Assembly: GCA_026214975.1 (NCBI GenBank) | Contig: JAOBSW010001148.1 | Location: 62,001-126,000 of the forward strand | Direction: 5' to 3' | Length of the DNA stretch: 64,000 nucleotides | Source of the DNA: Gentiana macrophylla | Taxonomy: Eukaryota > Streptophyta > Magnoliopsida > Gentianales > Gentianaceae | Part shown: one piece after another, positions 19,101-29,754 of the stretch | Numbering within the stretch: the stretch's first letter is position 1 | Layout: the number at the start of each line of letters is the position of its first letter | Translations under genes and position numbers: made by a program | Notes under the pieces: model-generated | Database searches by the model: none | The model's input: only the letters and a program-made list of their open reading frames with translations | Told to the model about the DNA's origin: nothing

Positions 19101-21459
19101 TTTAGAAACCAAAGACATCCCTTTGATTACGAATCAAAAGGAAAGAAACAAAAGAGAAATAATTTTAATTTTGATTTATTTTGGAATAGTTCTAATTAAT
19201 TAAAATTAAAATTAAAATCGGTTTAAAATTAATCGTTAAAATTATTTCAATTAAAATCATTTAATTAATTAAATGTTAATTAGTTAATTGATTAGATAAA
19301 ATTATTTAATAGATTAAATGTTTATTGATTAAATAAGACGCAAGTAGTTAAATTTTAATTTTATCTTTTTCATAAGATTTTATTGTATGGATTAGATAGA
19401 GTAGATATAATATGATTATATGGACCCCGATTGATCATGGACTCGACCGATAGGATAGATGTGAATGATTTAATTTTTCTGTTGGTTTAAAAATTGTCCT
19501 AGGCCGTTATGAAGAACGTGACCTAATTTATTTTCTGCATTTTATCCCAATCCCGTTAGCTCCCCCCGTGTGCGGCGGGTGTATTTATTTTATTAGATAG
19601 AATTAAATGTAACAAGAATGGAGCAGAAGATGAAGACCAAAGAAAGAAGAAAATAAAGATCCCATTAGAGAATGGAGCATTAAAGATCCTATTGGCGGTT
19701 GCAGCTACCCTTAGATTGTGACCCGCGGTTTCGTCAGTTTGTATTCGAAACCGCACCTAGGAAAAGTCCATGATCATACCGGTTAATTTACGCATTTATT
19801 TATTTTGTGCTTGTATTTATTTTATATAATACGATAGATGCATGACTAGGCACGATCTAGATAAATGTGTAGGATGTATGTTTATAGAGATAGACATATT
19901 TATGATGAGACCATAATTAAATTAATTAAGTGAATTAATTTACATATATACTTCCACCTCAAAAGAATCAAGTTGAAATTGCCTCCCCATATTATAATGA
20001 CGGTGAAGAGCCCTTGTTCAGATCCAACTCATCAGCCAAAGCAGGGGGTTGACCTACCTCGGGTATATCGTTATTATCGAGATATGATCGTATGAGATCT
20101 CACGAATATTGGGGTTATGACTTGACTAAGAATTCTCTCGGCCACCAGCCAAAGCGGGGTCCTTTGGATTTTAGAGGCAAGAGTTTGACTACTTCATAAG
20201 ATGAAAATTGTCAAAGAGTTGACTAGTCAAACAACAAGAGTCGTATAAGATACGATTGACAAAGAGTTGTCTACCTATTATGCTATTTTCGGCCAACCAG
20301 CCAAAGCGGGGGTCGGGGTAGTTTAGTGGGATCTTGTCCACTAAAGAAATTAATAATTCTTGAAAGTCAATTGGAAGTAGTTGACTAGTGGGAGCAAAAT
20401 CATAAACCAAAAGACCATTTTTGATTTTGCGTGTATAAACAACAACACTCATGTATTTTCATTTTTATGTTGTAGTTTTAGCAAACTTTATATTTATGTT
20501 TTATTCTCGATTAGTAAAACCAAATTATGACTGTTAATTTTGAGAAACGTTGTCAAATATGGTTAAGTAATTTTAATCCTTTTAAGCAATGACGTGAGCA
20601 ATCCCGTTATAGTTGTTAGAGACAAGGAGACTACATATTTGATGGAGTACTCCAAGACTTTAATTATTAATGAAAGCGGAAGCTCATGATATGATTAAAT
20701 CATTTGAAATAAGTTTCAACGAATTAGTCATATATTGGATACGATCCAAGATGATCATTCTGTCATACGATGACAATTAATTCAAACATTGGATAAGAAT
20801 GACCACATCTAATTTTGGAAAGGTTGTTTTCAAAATTGTAAGATTTAAGTATCGACATAATTCTATCATTGCTTAAAGGTTAATTAAATAGTCAATGTTT
20901 TGAATACGATTCAAAAGGTTAAATAAACTATTTAATAAACTTTAGATTTTCTTTATGAAAGGAAATCAAAGACATAGCTCTTGTAATCTTTCTTAAGTCT
21001 TATGAAGACTACACTAAGAAACATTTACAAGTGCTTGAAGGATTAAAAGGAAAGTTAGGGCATGTGCTTAAATAGAGAACTTATTGAAGTTTCTATTCTA
21101 GGCAAGTGAGTTGAAATAAATCTATCTAAGTGAAAGTTAACTATTAGATATATGATATCTTGCGAGTGTGATTAAATTAGAAAGATTAAATACAAATATG
21201 GAAGGTGAAGCAAACGTTGTAACACTTACCATATTCTGGATCTAGTAAAGCGATAAGGGAACTAAATAAATGTTATTATGTTTAGTTCTTATGAAGAACA
21301 TACTTTCAGTTATTTGTTAGGATTTAGTAGACATATTCAATTGTAAAGAATAAATGTTATTCCGATAAAGTTGGAAGGTCACTGAATCTAACATACTAGA
21401 TTAATGTCACTATATAGTTGATATATGTGATGAGATCTCAACTAAATATTTGAATGGCT
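19101..21459 (+). other. Copia-A2 untranslated leader and gag region without recognisable frame
   Basis: No gag protein can be recognised in these 2.4 kb. The stretch begins with AT-rich sequence and continues with the three CAGCCAAAGC repeats and a region shared with Copia-A1. A gag gene is expected at this place in an autonomous Copia, so it has either decayed beyond recognition or was lost before amplification. Confidence 0.55.
20033..20311 (+). repeat. Threefold CAGCCAAAGCGGGG motif
   Basis: The motif occurs at 20033-20047 (with AGGGG), 20146-20159 and 20298-20311, spaced 113 and 152 bp. The related Copia-A1 copy (27160-27460, opposite strand) carries three recognisable but altered versions in matching places. 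Each lies within a longer similar passage ending in a 'tttgac..ctagt' type phrase. Confidence 0.55.
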
Positions 21460-22290
21460 GTTATCCTTGATATTTGTAGTTGTTCTAGACATAGTCTCTC
21501 TGGAAGGGAAGCGTGTAATCAAACGTCATTCTGATGATGTTGAACCATATGATTATGAATCATGTGGGTAATACGTATCTTATCTAAAGATGACTAAAAT
21601 ACCCTTTTATGAAAAGGTTATAAAATCTAGAAAGTTGTCCAAAGCCTAAACATACCGATGTTTGTTGGCTTGTGACAATTAATGCCACAAATAATTGTTT
21701 ATTAGTCTCTGCGACTATTTTTAGAAATAGTCAAGTGTACTCAGTGAAGTGCATAATTCGGAAAGCCCGAAAAGTTCGAACTAGTACGAATATGAGATTG
21801 ACGAGCTACTTAGGAATTAATCTTCATTTGGATTGAAGTAATTAATACCTGAAGGGTGTTTCAGAAGTCGTCTGAAAAGGAATAAGATTTTTCTCTTGAA
21901 GGATACCATCTTTGGGATACGCAATTAGATTGTGTTCACAAAATGGAAATAACACTTTATATGATAAAGGTGTGACGCAAGCCATGCGATGCATCCCTAA
22001 CCCATTTCGGGATAGTGCCCTTATACTTAACCGAGTTCCAAAGAATAAAGGTTGAATAAATTCCATATTAGATATGGAAGGGGATAATGTCAAATCTATC
22101 TTAACCGATGATTTGAAGTTGTCATAAGCAAAGTCAGAAAGGCTTGGAGCCTAGTACGACATATGCAACTTTGTGGAATATCTCAGCAAGTACGCTAGAT
22201 ATTATTTACTCATCCACGGAGCAAAAGGTGTTTGTCTCCAAACATGCTATCTTCTAAAGGAAGTGTTTCTTCCAAAAGAAACAGTGGGAG
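21460..22290 (+). pseudogene. Copia-A2 integrase region, decayed
   Basis: Short stretches resemble Copia integrase in the right order: a YDYESCG...KMTKIPF segment near 21555-21620, equivalent to the end of the zinc-binding region, and FVSKHAIFLKEVFLP near 22230-22275, equivalent to the C-terminal part before RT. The catalytic core between them cannot be followed because of stops and frame changes. The assignment is from family pattern and order only. Confidence 0.55.
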
Positions 22291-22499
22291 TAGGTTAAGA
22301 TCTCAAAGGTAGTTTGAGAACCACAAAGAGATATTCAACCATAGGAACGTGAGCAGACGCCACATAGCAATGAGGTGTAAAACATTGCTCAGTGCACACA
22401 AAAGTTCTGTAAGTCTGTGGATAACCTCAAGCCTGAAAAGGCTGTTGGTATGTTCATCTTGAAGAATGAATATCTCACAACTTATGAAAGAATGTTTGA

Positions 22500-23014
22500 G
22501 AGGCAAGATTGAGAGATATGGCCAGGAGCCATAATATCTGAATTAGATTCCATCAGTGACAACCAGGTTATGAACCTAGTCTGTCTTACCTAGAGGAATG
22601 TCCTGTTAAGTGAGCCCGATTCTATTCAGATAATTCTTGTTATAACTTCGTATCATGGCTATATGATAGTGTTGATGACGTTGAGCAGAAAGCTCAATGT
22701 TGATAGACGATAATATGATATGTAAGCCCATGAGATCCATTTATGGACTCAAACAAGTTTCTCTAGACGATTTCTTTGTTAGATAATCAAAGGAGTTTGA
22801 TTTAGTCAAAAGAAGGATATGCCCCATGTGCAATATGGATAGTGGGAGTGTGTTACGATTTTTGAGTAAGGTATTGGATATCTCTCTCGAGAATTGTCAC
22901 CCCATGTCACAGTCAATTATTGTTTGGTTGTTCAAGGTCTTTACGAAAGCACTTGGATTAGCAGTTCTTATTTTGGAAATAAGAATCTATAGCGATAGAT
23001 TTAACTGCTGTTAG
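22500..23014 (+). pseudogene. Copia-A2 reverse transcriptase region, decayed
   Basis: Three pieces match the Copia RT pattern: ELDSISDNQVMNLVCL near 22540-22590, MRSIYGLKQ at 22730-22756, and an open piece at 22826-23014 in which GSVLRFLSKVLDIS stands where the YVDD box normally lies and IIVWLFKVFTKALGLAVLILEIRIY follows as in intact elements. The catalytic Asp pair is lost. Between pieces there are stops and frame shifts, so this cannot encode an enzyme. Confidence 0.75.
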
Positions 23015-23790
23015 ATTATAGTTTACCTATATAGATGTGATGCTAAAATGAGTTTAGCATAGATCGCGACAGGGATACTGCTGGCCAGTATTCTCGAGAT
23101 CTATCTATGTTAGGACGTTGGTCCGAAAGATAAGGTGAAAGATGATGGTTATGGAAGGTTTCCTTCGCTACTGCGATATAAACCATCATAAGAATAATGC
23201 CGGATGTTCATAGTCCATGAATAGTCATGAGCAAGTATGAAAGTAAATCTGGTGAATGTCGAGAATATCCTTAAACAAGTTAAGGAAGAGTTCCTAGTTT
23301 ATTGAAGCTTGGAATTAAATAAACGTAGATATACAGACGTAGATCCCGAGTCTTATGAAGGCGAGTGGGAGCTCTTTGTGCTGGTTTCTGATCACTTTGA
23401 TTAAGTGATACGTTGAGTGGAAATGTTCTAGCCTATGGGTCACTGTAAACTCTACAACTTAGCCAAAACACAGTAGTGCCTTAGAGGCGCAGCGGGAGCA
23501 GTACATGGATCTAGAAGGTTCATTCATGAACCTTATACGGTTGTTCCACCTTTTCTATATAGCTGATATGGTAAGTGGATTCATTGCTTGAAGCAAGGAC
23601 CAGGGTCTTGTCAGAGATTCATGTGTGTGTTGAGGCGGTTCTTTTGACTTGGTCATTTGGAACATGATATGAAGATAGTCTGAGTCCCCACGGATAGTGA
23701 TCCGTTTAAGGCTAGGGCTAGTTGTGAGTATTGCATGAGATTCTTGTGTTTCAACTTGGTCTTGTGTGTGCGAGTGATTGGTTTTAGGCC
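23015..23790 (+). pseudogene. Copia-A2 RNase H region, unrecognisable
   Basis: By position this should be the RNase H and the end of pol. Only faint resemblance is visible (for example a YTDVDPESYEG segment near 23330 that may correspond to the GYTD.D motif). There is no usable frame. The call is mainly from position between RT and polypurine tract. Confidence 0.4.
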
Positions 23791-23801
23791 AAGTGGGAGA
23801 T
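23791..23801 (+). promoter_or_regulatory. Copia-A2 polypurine tract
   Basis: AAGTGGGAGAT directly precedes the 3' LTR, a standard Copia plus-strand primer. Confidence 0.85.
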
Positions 23802-25778
23802 TGTTGAAATAGTGTCCTAAACCCAATCGGGTTGGACCGGATCCGTCCGGGTCGGATCATTTATATTATTTCTTTATGTTTGTACATAGATTAAATGGCT
23901 TTTATGTTGTCGTATACATGTTCTTCTAAAGAACTAATTATGAATTGTTATATGATAACGTCCTTAGTATTAAACTGTGATAGAGAAACCATGATAGGCC
24001 ATTATGGTTGATGAGATCTCTAATCACTTTAATAAGTTTGATACTTAAATGTCTCAGGCGATGTACTATTAAGCAGGGCATTGATAGTATAAGCAGACTA
24101 GCACGTATTAGATGTCTTACGCTTTTAAGAGGCGAGGATAGATCTCGTCTATCGAAGTGTAGAGACACTTGAGGCATGACGTGGACGTGTATTAGAGAAT
24201 GCGTACGTTAGACTGACCCATTTACACGGATAAGTGTCACACTATGTGACGGTTGTGTAATTATCCTTAAGACCGGAGTCTTCATGACATCACGGTGTGG
24301 ATTGTCATGCTTTGACACTATTGAGGTTTCCCCTATCCACGGGGCGATCATGCGGTAGTGATTGGGTATGATACTGAAGCACGCGGAGTATACATGATTG
24401 GTCGTCCGGGAATCGCGTATCCTATGATTAGGATTGAATATCCGAAATGGCCTTCTTATAAGAAATGTCTTACTCTCGTGAATCTTTGCAAAGTGGGAGT
24501 AAATGAGTTACTTCGAGAGAGCATGATATCCAGATTATAAGATACGGTCGTTGATGTTTTGACACTAGACTAATGACCGTATGGATATTATTACAGCGAT
24601 AGGATTGTAAGTTACACGGTAACTGTTTCACATGAAAGGTAGTAGTCATTGCATTTGACTCTTCCGATGATTGGGGGTCACGGTGTGTTGCTAGACGCTA
24701 TCCCGTGATCGTTAGGTATGACGGGCATTTTCGTAATTTGCACTTTGTGTCTACGGCCAACATATTCGGAAGCCTATCGGGTCACTCACATATGAACATC
24801 TAGCCGGATTAAAATGAGGTTATAGATGATAACCAAATAAGGAAAGTTTATCTCGAGACTATAAAGGCTATAATGGTAAATTAATATGGTGGTATTTATT
24901 TATTATGGATAAATTAAATACAAGATATTAATAATATTATATTATTTAAAGAATATTCTTGGTGCCAATTTATTGGCTATATAGGGAGCCACATTGAAGT
25001 GTATATGATACACTTGGATTGTGCAATTTAATTAATGATATGACCATATATTAATATAAGATATTAACATATGAATATATATATGGTCACCACACGTGAA
25101 TTGCATATATGATATGCATGTTCACATTTGTGATAAATATATATGTGTAGATTTATATTTGTAATAATATATATGTGATATATACACATGTGTAAATTGA
25201 TTTATGGTAATAAAATAAAGATAGTCAATATTAGATATTGACAATATCTTGGAAATATTCAATATAAGATATTGACAATATCCTAGATTTATTTAATATG
25301 AGATATTATAATAAATGAGATAAATCAATCAAATATATTTTCCTTATTTTATTGGAAAAAGGTTTTCTTCTCCTCCACACCTAGATGGGGCGCCCCCTAC
25401 ACTATAAATAAGAGGTGGGTGTCAAGCTCTTTTGTACATCACAATTGCAAGAGCTCATAGTTCTTGTGAAAAATAGAGAGCATCCTATAGAGAGTTGGAG
25501 AGAGGGGAAAAAGGCCGGTCTAGCAACCGGAGTTTTCCAATAGCAATCCATGATGGGATTCCGGCGGGCTGTTCGTGTGGACTGGCGGTAGAGGCCGAAC
25601 ACTTGGGCGGCTCTATGCAGAACTACTCTCCTTAGACGGTCAAAGCGTCGATCTTATAGATCAACCATGGTAACCACCGTCTACTAACTCGTTTGTTTAT
25701 TGATTAAACAAAGTCGATCCTGGTTAAAAGGAAATAAAATTTTAAATTCCGTTGCGTTCCCGCATAGATTTCCTAACA
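23802..25778 (+). repeat. Copia-A2 3' LTR
   Basis: This 1,977-bp LTR is nearly identical to 16476-18434. It keeps an intact TATA box (TATAAATA at 25403-25410) after the GGGGCGCCCC palindrome. Confidence 0.93.
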
Positions 25779-25783
25779 CAACT

Positions 25784-26831
25784 CACCTAACGTGATTAAG
25801 TTCTAGACTCGCCCGAGTGAACGATAAAAACCCCGTATTGGACATGGACCTAACGACTAGGGTGTCAATCTAATGCACAGGTATGTGTCAAACTACCTTT
25901 TTATCCAAAATGTCTACGGTCCCGAAACCCCGGTTCCCACACTTCGCCGCAACATACATTTATAAGCTAGGTGTGTGTGATGGTGAACTAGGTGATCAAG
26001 CTAGCTCAATTACGATTAAATCAGGTTTCGTGATATGAATTATCGATTAGAACATTTTATTACTTGCTACACTACTTCCGGTTCATCTCCCTAATGGCGT
26101 TTCATCCGCTTTCACATAATTCGGCCGTACGAAAGATTTAGCTAAACATTATCGAATTGAAATAATAAATGGTAAAGGAATTCATGTTATAAACGATAAA
26201 AGAACAAGAACCCATACCCACTTTATTGAAAATTGAGGAAGTACCAAAGTTGTGATCACAAAGATCAAATCTTGACAATCGAAATGTAACGGATTGATGT
26301 TGTAATTTATCTAATGTAATAGAGGATCGAAAAACGAGAACAATGTTATATGGCACTTAATTCTACGCTTTCAGACGAAGGAAATCGCCCGAAAAAAGCT
26401 AAAACTATCTAAATTCGTAAAAGTCTGCTGAAGAAAACATTTGAGGTACCATTTTATAGCCTAGGGAAAAATTCAGCTTATCCGTACGGATAACAGGCTA
26501 TCCGTACGGATAGTTCTTGATTCTCCAGGTTATCCGTACGGACACGTCTAAACTCATAAACCATCGCTTTCCGGGCTCCCGACTCACCCAAATCCTGCAT
26601 AAACATGGAAACAACAAGCAAACGCATAACCCCGCAAACTATGGTGCTCGAAAATGAGTATAAAGTGCTAAAAGTAGGCCGAGTTTACGGACAAACCGAC
26701 AGTTACTCGCCGTGCATAGAAAACCTCATTAACACTCATTATATGGTCTAAACTCACCCGAAAACATGCTAGAAACATGATAACCGTGGGTTAAACTGTA
26801 CAGAAATGTACAGTAAAGTTGGTTCCTAGCA
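25784..26831 (-). repeat. Athila-1 5' LTR, second part
   Basis: This continues 16051-16475 and matches 5019-6209, ending CCTAGCA. It is about 150 bp shorter than the 3' LTR because of a deletion inside the motif array after 26541. The minus-strand TATA box is at 26451-26458 (TATAAAAT). Confidence 0.93.
26451..26541 (-). promoter_or_regulatory. Athila-1 5' LTR promoter: TATA box and three-copy array
   Basis: The TATA box (minus-strand CTATAAAATGG, 26451-26458) is followed upstream by CCGTACGG cores at 26482-26489, 26502-26509 (20 bp apart) and 26534-26541. All three are perfect matches to the motif, unlike the more varied copies of the 3' LTR. Confidence 0.7.
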
Positions 26832-27613
26832 TCTCATTGTCTTGAACTACTATAACGTATTTGCTCATGTCATTGCTTTATTTTAAAAGGATTAAAATTA
26901 CTTAACCATAGTTGAGAACATTTCTCAAAAGTTAACAGTCATCTAATATTGGGTCTAATAATCGAGAATTAAACATAGAAATAAAACTTTGCTAAAAAAC
27001 TACAACATAAACATAAAAATAAAGATAAAAAAATGTTGTTTTTTTATACATGCAAAATCAAAAATGATCTTTTGGTTTATGATTTTGCTCTCACTAGTCA
27101 ACTACTCCCAATTGACTTCAAGAATTTTCCAAAATTCTTTAGTGACAAGATCTCATTTAGTTACCCCGATTCCCGACGTGGGCCGATCAACCGAGATAAT
27201 TCAACAAGTAGGTAACACTTTACCAATCACATCTCTATGTGACTCATGGTGGTTGACTAGTAAACTATTTGACGCTTCACATCACTGTGTGATAACCAAC
27301 CTCTCGTCTCTAAAATTAGACGGTCCTGACGTGGGCCAATCACCGCAAAACTTTAGTTAAGTCACAACCCAATATTCGTGAGATCTCATACAATCATATC
27401 TCAATAATAACGATATACCCAAGATAGGTCAACTCCCGACATGGACCGATCAGTTGGATCCGAACAAAGGCTCTTCACCATCATTAAAATAGTGGGAGAC
27501 AAACTTCTGACTTAATTTTTGTTGTGGCAGTAATTATAAATTAATTCACTTAATTAATTTGTTTAATTACTGTCTCATCATAACATATCTATCTCTATAG
27601 ACATACACCATAC
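26832..27613 (-). mobile_element. Copia-A1 internal fragment 3
   Basis: The reverse complement matches Copia-A2 at about 19875-20625. It includes the altered versions of the CAGCCAAAGC repeats and a stretch whose plus-strand translation (27033-27215) resembles the antisense translation of Copia-A2. That resemblance reflects family identity and is not evidence of a gene. It ends at the SIRE-A insertion. Confidence 0.85.
27609..27613. repeat. Target site duplication CATAC
   Basis: CATAC at 27609-27613 is repeated exactly at 47370-47374. It brackets SIRE-A with everything nested in it, almost 20 kb. Copia-A1 sequence is continuous across the joined ends. Confidence 0.9.
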
Positions 27614-29374
27614 TGTTGGTCCCAAGGAAAGGCTAACACAAGTTTAGAGAGGGGTGAATAAACTTGTCCCAAAAAACCAACTGAAAACTGAATCTTGAAC
27701 AGATGAGTTCAGCTTTAAACTTGTGTGGAGTTAAGCTAACTTAGCTGAATATAAGTCAAGACTGACTTATCCTTAACTGAGTTAACCGGCAGCGGATTAT
27801 ATTCAACATTTATAAAAAACTTGAGTTTATTAGTTTGTCTCGATTAAATGCAGTGCTGTGCTAAGTCAGTTTCTTATGTTTGATGTGTGTGATCAGGTAA
27901 AATATAAACTTAGATGCAGTAAATAAATGCATAAAGTAAGTAAGTAAAATAGACAGAAATTATAGAGGTTCCAGGTGGTGTAATCATGTCAGTCTTCTCT
28001 TCCACTATGATGTAGGAGGCCAAATTCACTATGTTCTTGAGGTTTACAGTTACAAGACACAAGTAAATCTAAACACTGATTGTCCTTTACTAATCCCTAG
28101 CTTCACAATCTTCCAGCTTCAGTCTTCAATAGGTGGATTTGATGTTTGAACTAAGCTTGCTACACTGGTCCTTGAAGGGTAGAATTGCCTCTTCACCAGC
28201 TCTACACAAACACAGTCTTCCTGACTGCACTCTACTGTCCTTCACACATTCTTGGTGTTTCACAGTCTAAACATTTGGCAAAATCAAAGTTTAGACTTGA
28301 ATCAATAGCTATGATTCAGTTTCTATTTCGAGCTTCTTCAAGATGTATATGATATACTCAGGCTCAGTTTTTCTTCAAGTGTGAATCATGATATTTCATT
28401 GAATGATTATGAACACTTTGACGATTTCTTGATCTTGCAATATAGAAATTAGCAGGAGTTCTTTTGATTCACTTTCCCCTTACCTGAATCTTTCTTGATA
28501 AAATTAACCTTAGAACTCCGCACTTATTCTTGAGGTAGAAGTGACTTCTCCAACGGTTAGATGAATTTGAATGTTTGAATTTGAATCCCTGTATCCGTTG
28601 GTGGTCCTGCTTATTCCGTTGAATGTCAGCGTCCTTTCTGACATTACTATGCAACCAATAAAAATGCTTACTTTATAACAGTCAGATCCTCTTCAGTTTT
28701 TCTTGACCTCAGCATGAAAACTTGCCTCATACAATTTAATCAATTTTCAGTTTAAGTGCATTAACTGAGTTTTTACTCTTCTTCAAAAAGCTCAGTACTC
28801 TATTCTTCATCTGATTATTATGAACTTAATTAGAGTACACTATTCCAAAAATCAACTAAGATATAATTGTCCTTATGTATCTTAGATCTTATTCCAAGAT
28901 CTATAAAGTAAGTTCATGTCATAACAATCTTGCCTCAATTCTAACTTTATAGTCTCGGCTTTTAATCTTCATAACTGAGTTTGAGTCCCTCAGTTCTTCG
29001 TCCATTGTGTTTGTTCCCTCAGCCTTCTACTTCTAGATAAGTCAACCGAGTCTCTGTCCCTCAGCGAACTTACCTTTTTTAGTCCTTCAAATGGTGTATT
29101 CTGAGCCAGTTTTCAGAACTGATATATCTTCCATTGTAAAATTAGTGTTCTTAGTAACATCAAGTCTGTTTCTCATTTTTCTCAGTTCTGATCATAGAAC
29201 TATTACAGTGCTTGTCTGATTTACCTATACAAATATCAGACTCTAATAAATTCTATACATTGATTTCCAAACATCTTTTTGCTTTGCACAATAACAGCTA
29301 GTTATGACACTTCATCAATGGGGTTATTAAAATAATTAAAAATCATCATCAAATCATAAATTTTATTTCCAACA
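27614..29374 (-). repeat. SIRE-A 3' LTR
   Basis: This 1,761-bp LTR starts TGTTGGTCCC and ends TTTCCAACA. It matches the split 5' LTR closely but lacks about 15 bases, including the TATA box, near 28545. Confidence 0.92.
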
Positions 29375-29389
29375 ATTTCCTCCTTTTTG
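29375..29389 (-). promoter_or_regulatory. SIRE-A polypurine tract
   Basis: On the minus strand this reads CAAAAAGGAGGAAAT directly before the 3' LTR, the common form in SIRE-like and related Copia elements. Confidence 0.85.
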
Positions 29390-29754
29390 ATAATGTCGAT
29401 ACCCTCCTTAAAAGCAATGCAAAAAGATAAGGACAAATTAAAATAATGAACACAAAGAACTGAGAAATTGAGATTTTATTGATGAACTGAGTTACAAAGT
29501 ATTAGAATACAAATACATGAAAAGAAACTAAGTTCCAGCTTCTTTTCCTATTCCTTGATCAGCTCCATTTGTCTTGATGTCAAAGATTTCAACAATTTCT
29601 CTCATAGCAACATTCGTTATCGTGCTCTCGATTCCATGGATGTTTGCCCATATGTTCCATGATTCTGTCATGTTATTTTTGTTGAAAAACTTGCTTTTGA
29701 ACAATACAACAAATACAAATACAATTCTACTTAATCTTTCACTTGTGGCTGTTT

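Larger units (their letters stand above)
16476..25778 (+). mobile_element. Copia-A2: Ty1/Copia retrotransposon in the Athila-1 5' LTR
   Basis: This 9.3-kb element has LTRs at 16476-18434 and 23802-25778, an initiator-Met primer site after the first LTR, a polypurine tract before the second and a perfect CAACT duplication. The pol remnant keeps Copia-type segments in the order integrase, RT, RNase H on the plus strand. The LTRs are nearly identical, yet the internal region has no intact frame, so it was probably already non-autonomous when it inserted. It is the same family as the much older Copia-A1 on the opposite strand. Confidence 0.92.
4595..26831 (-). mobile_element. Athila-1: Ty3/Gypsy Athila-lineage retrotransposon
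   Basis: Without the nested Copia-A2 insert it is about 12.9 kb. The 3' LTR is 4595-6209; the 5' LTR is 16051-16475 plus 25784-26831. Next to the 5' LTR is a perfect tRNA-Asp primer site and next to the 3' LTR a polypurine tract. The internal region encodes gag, protease, RT, RNase H and integrase in that order on the minus strand, the Gypsy order. A long 3' region (6210-9126) between pol and the 3' LTR is typical of Athila. Frameshifts and stops make it inactive for protein production. Confidence 0.95.

Noticed and set aside
20189..20452. Antisense frame in Copia-A2 resembling a plus-strand frame in Copia-A1 (27033-27215)
   Set aside because: I considered a conserved antisense gene. The similarity follows from family identity, and the Copia-A1 frame ends early; no codon-level conservation could be shown.
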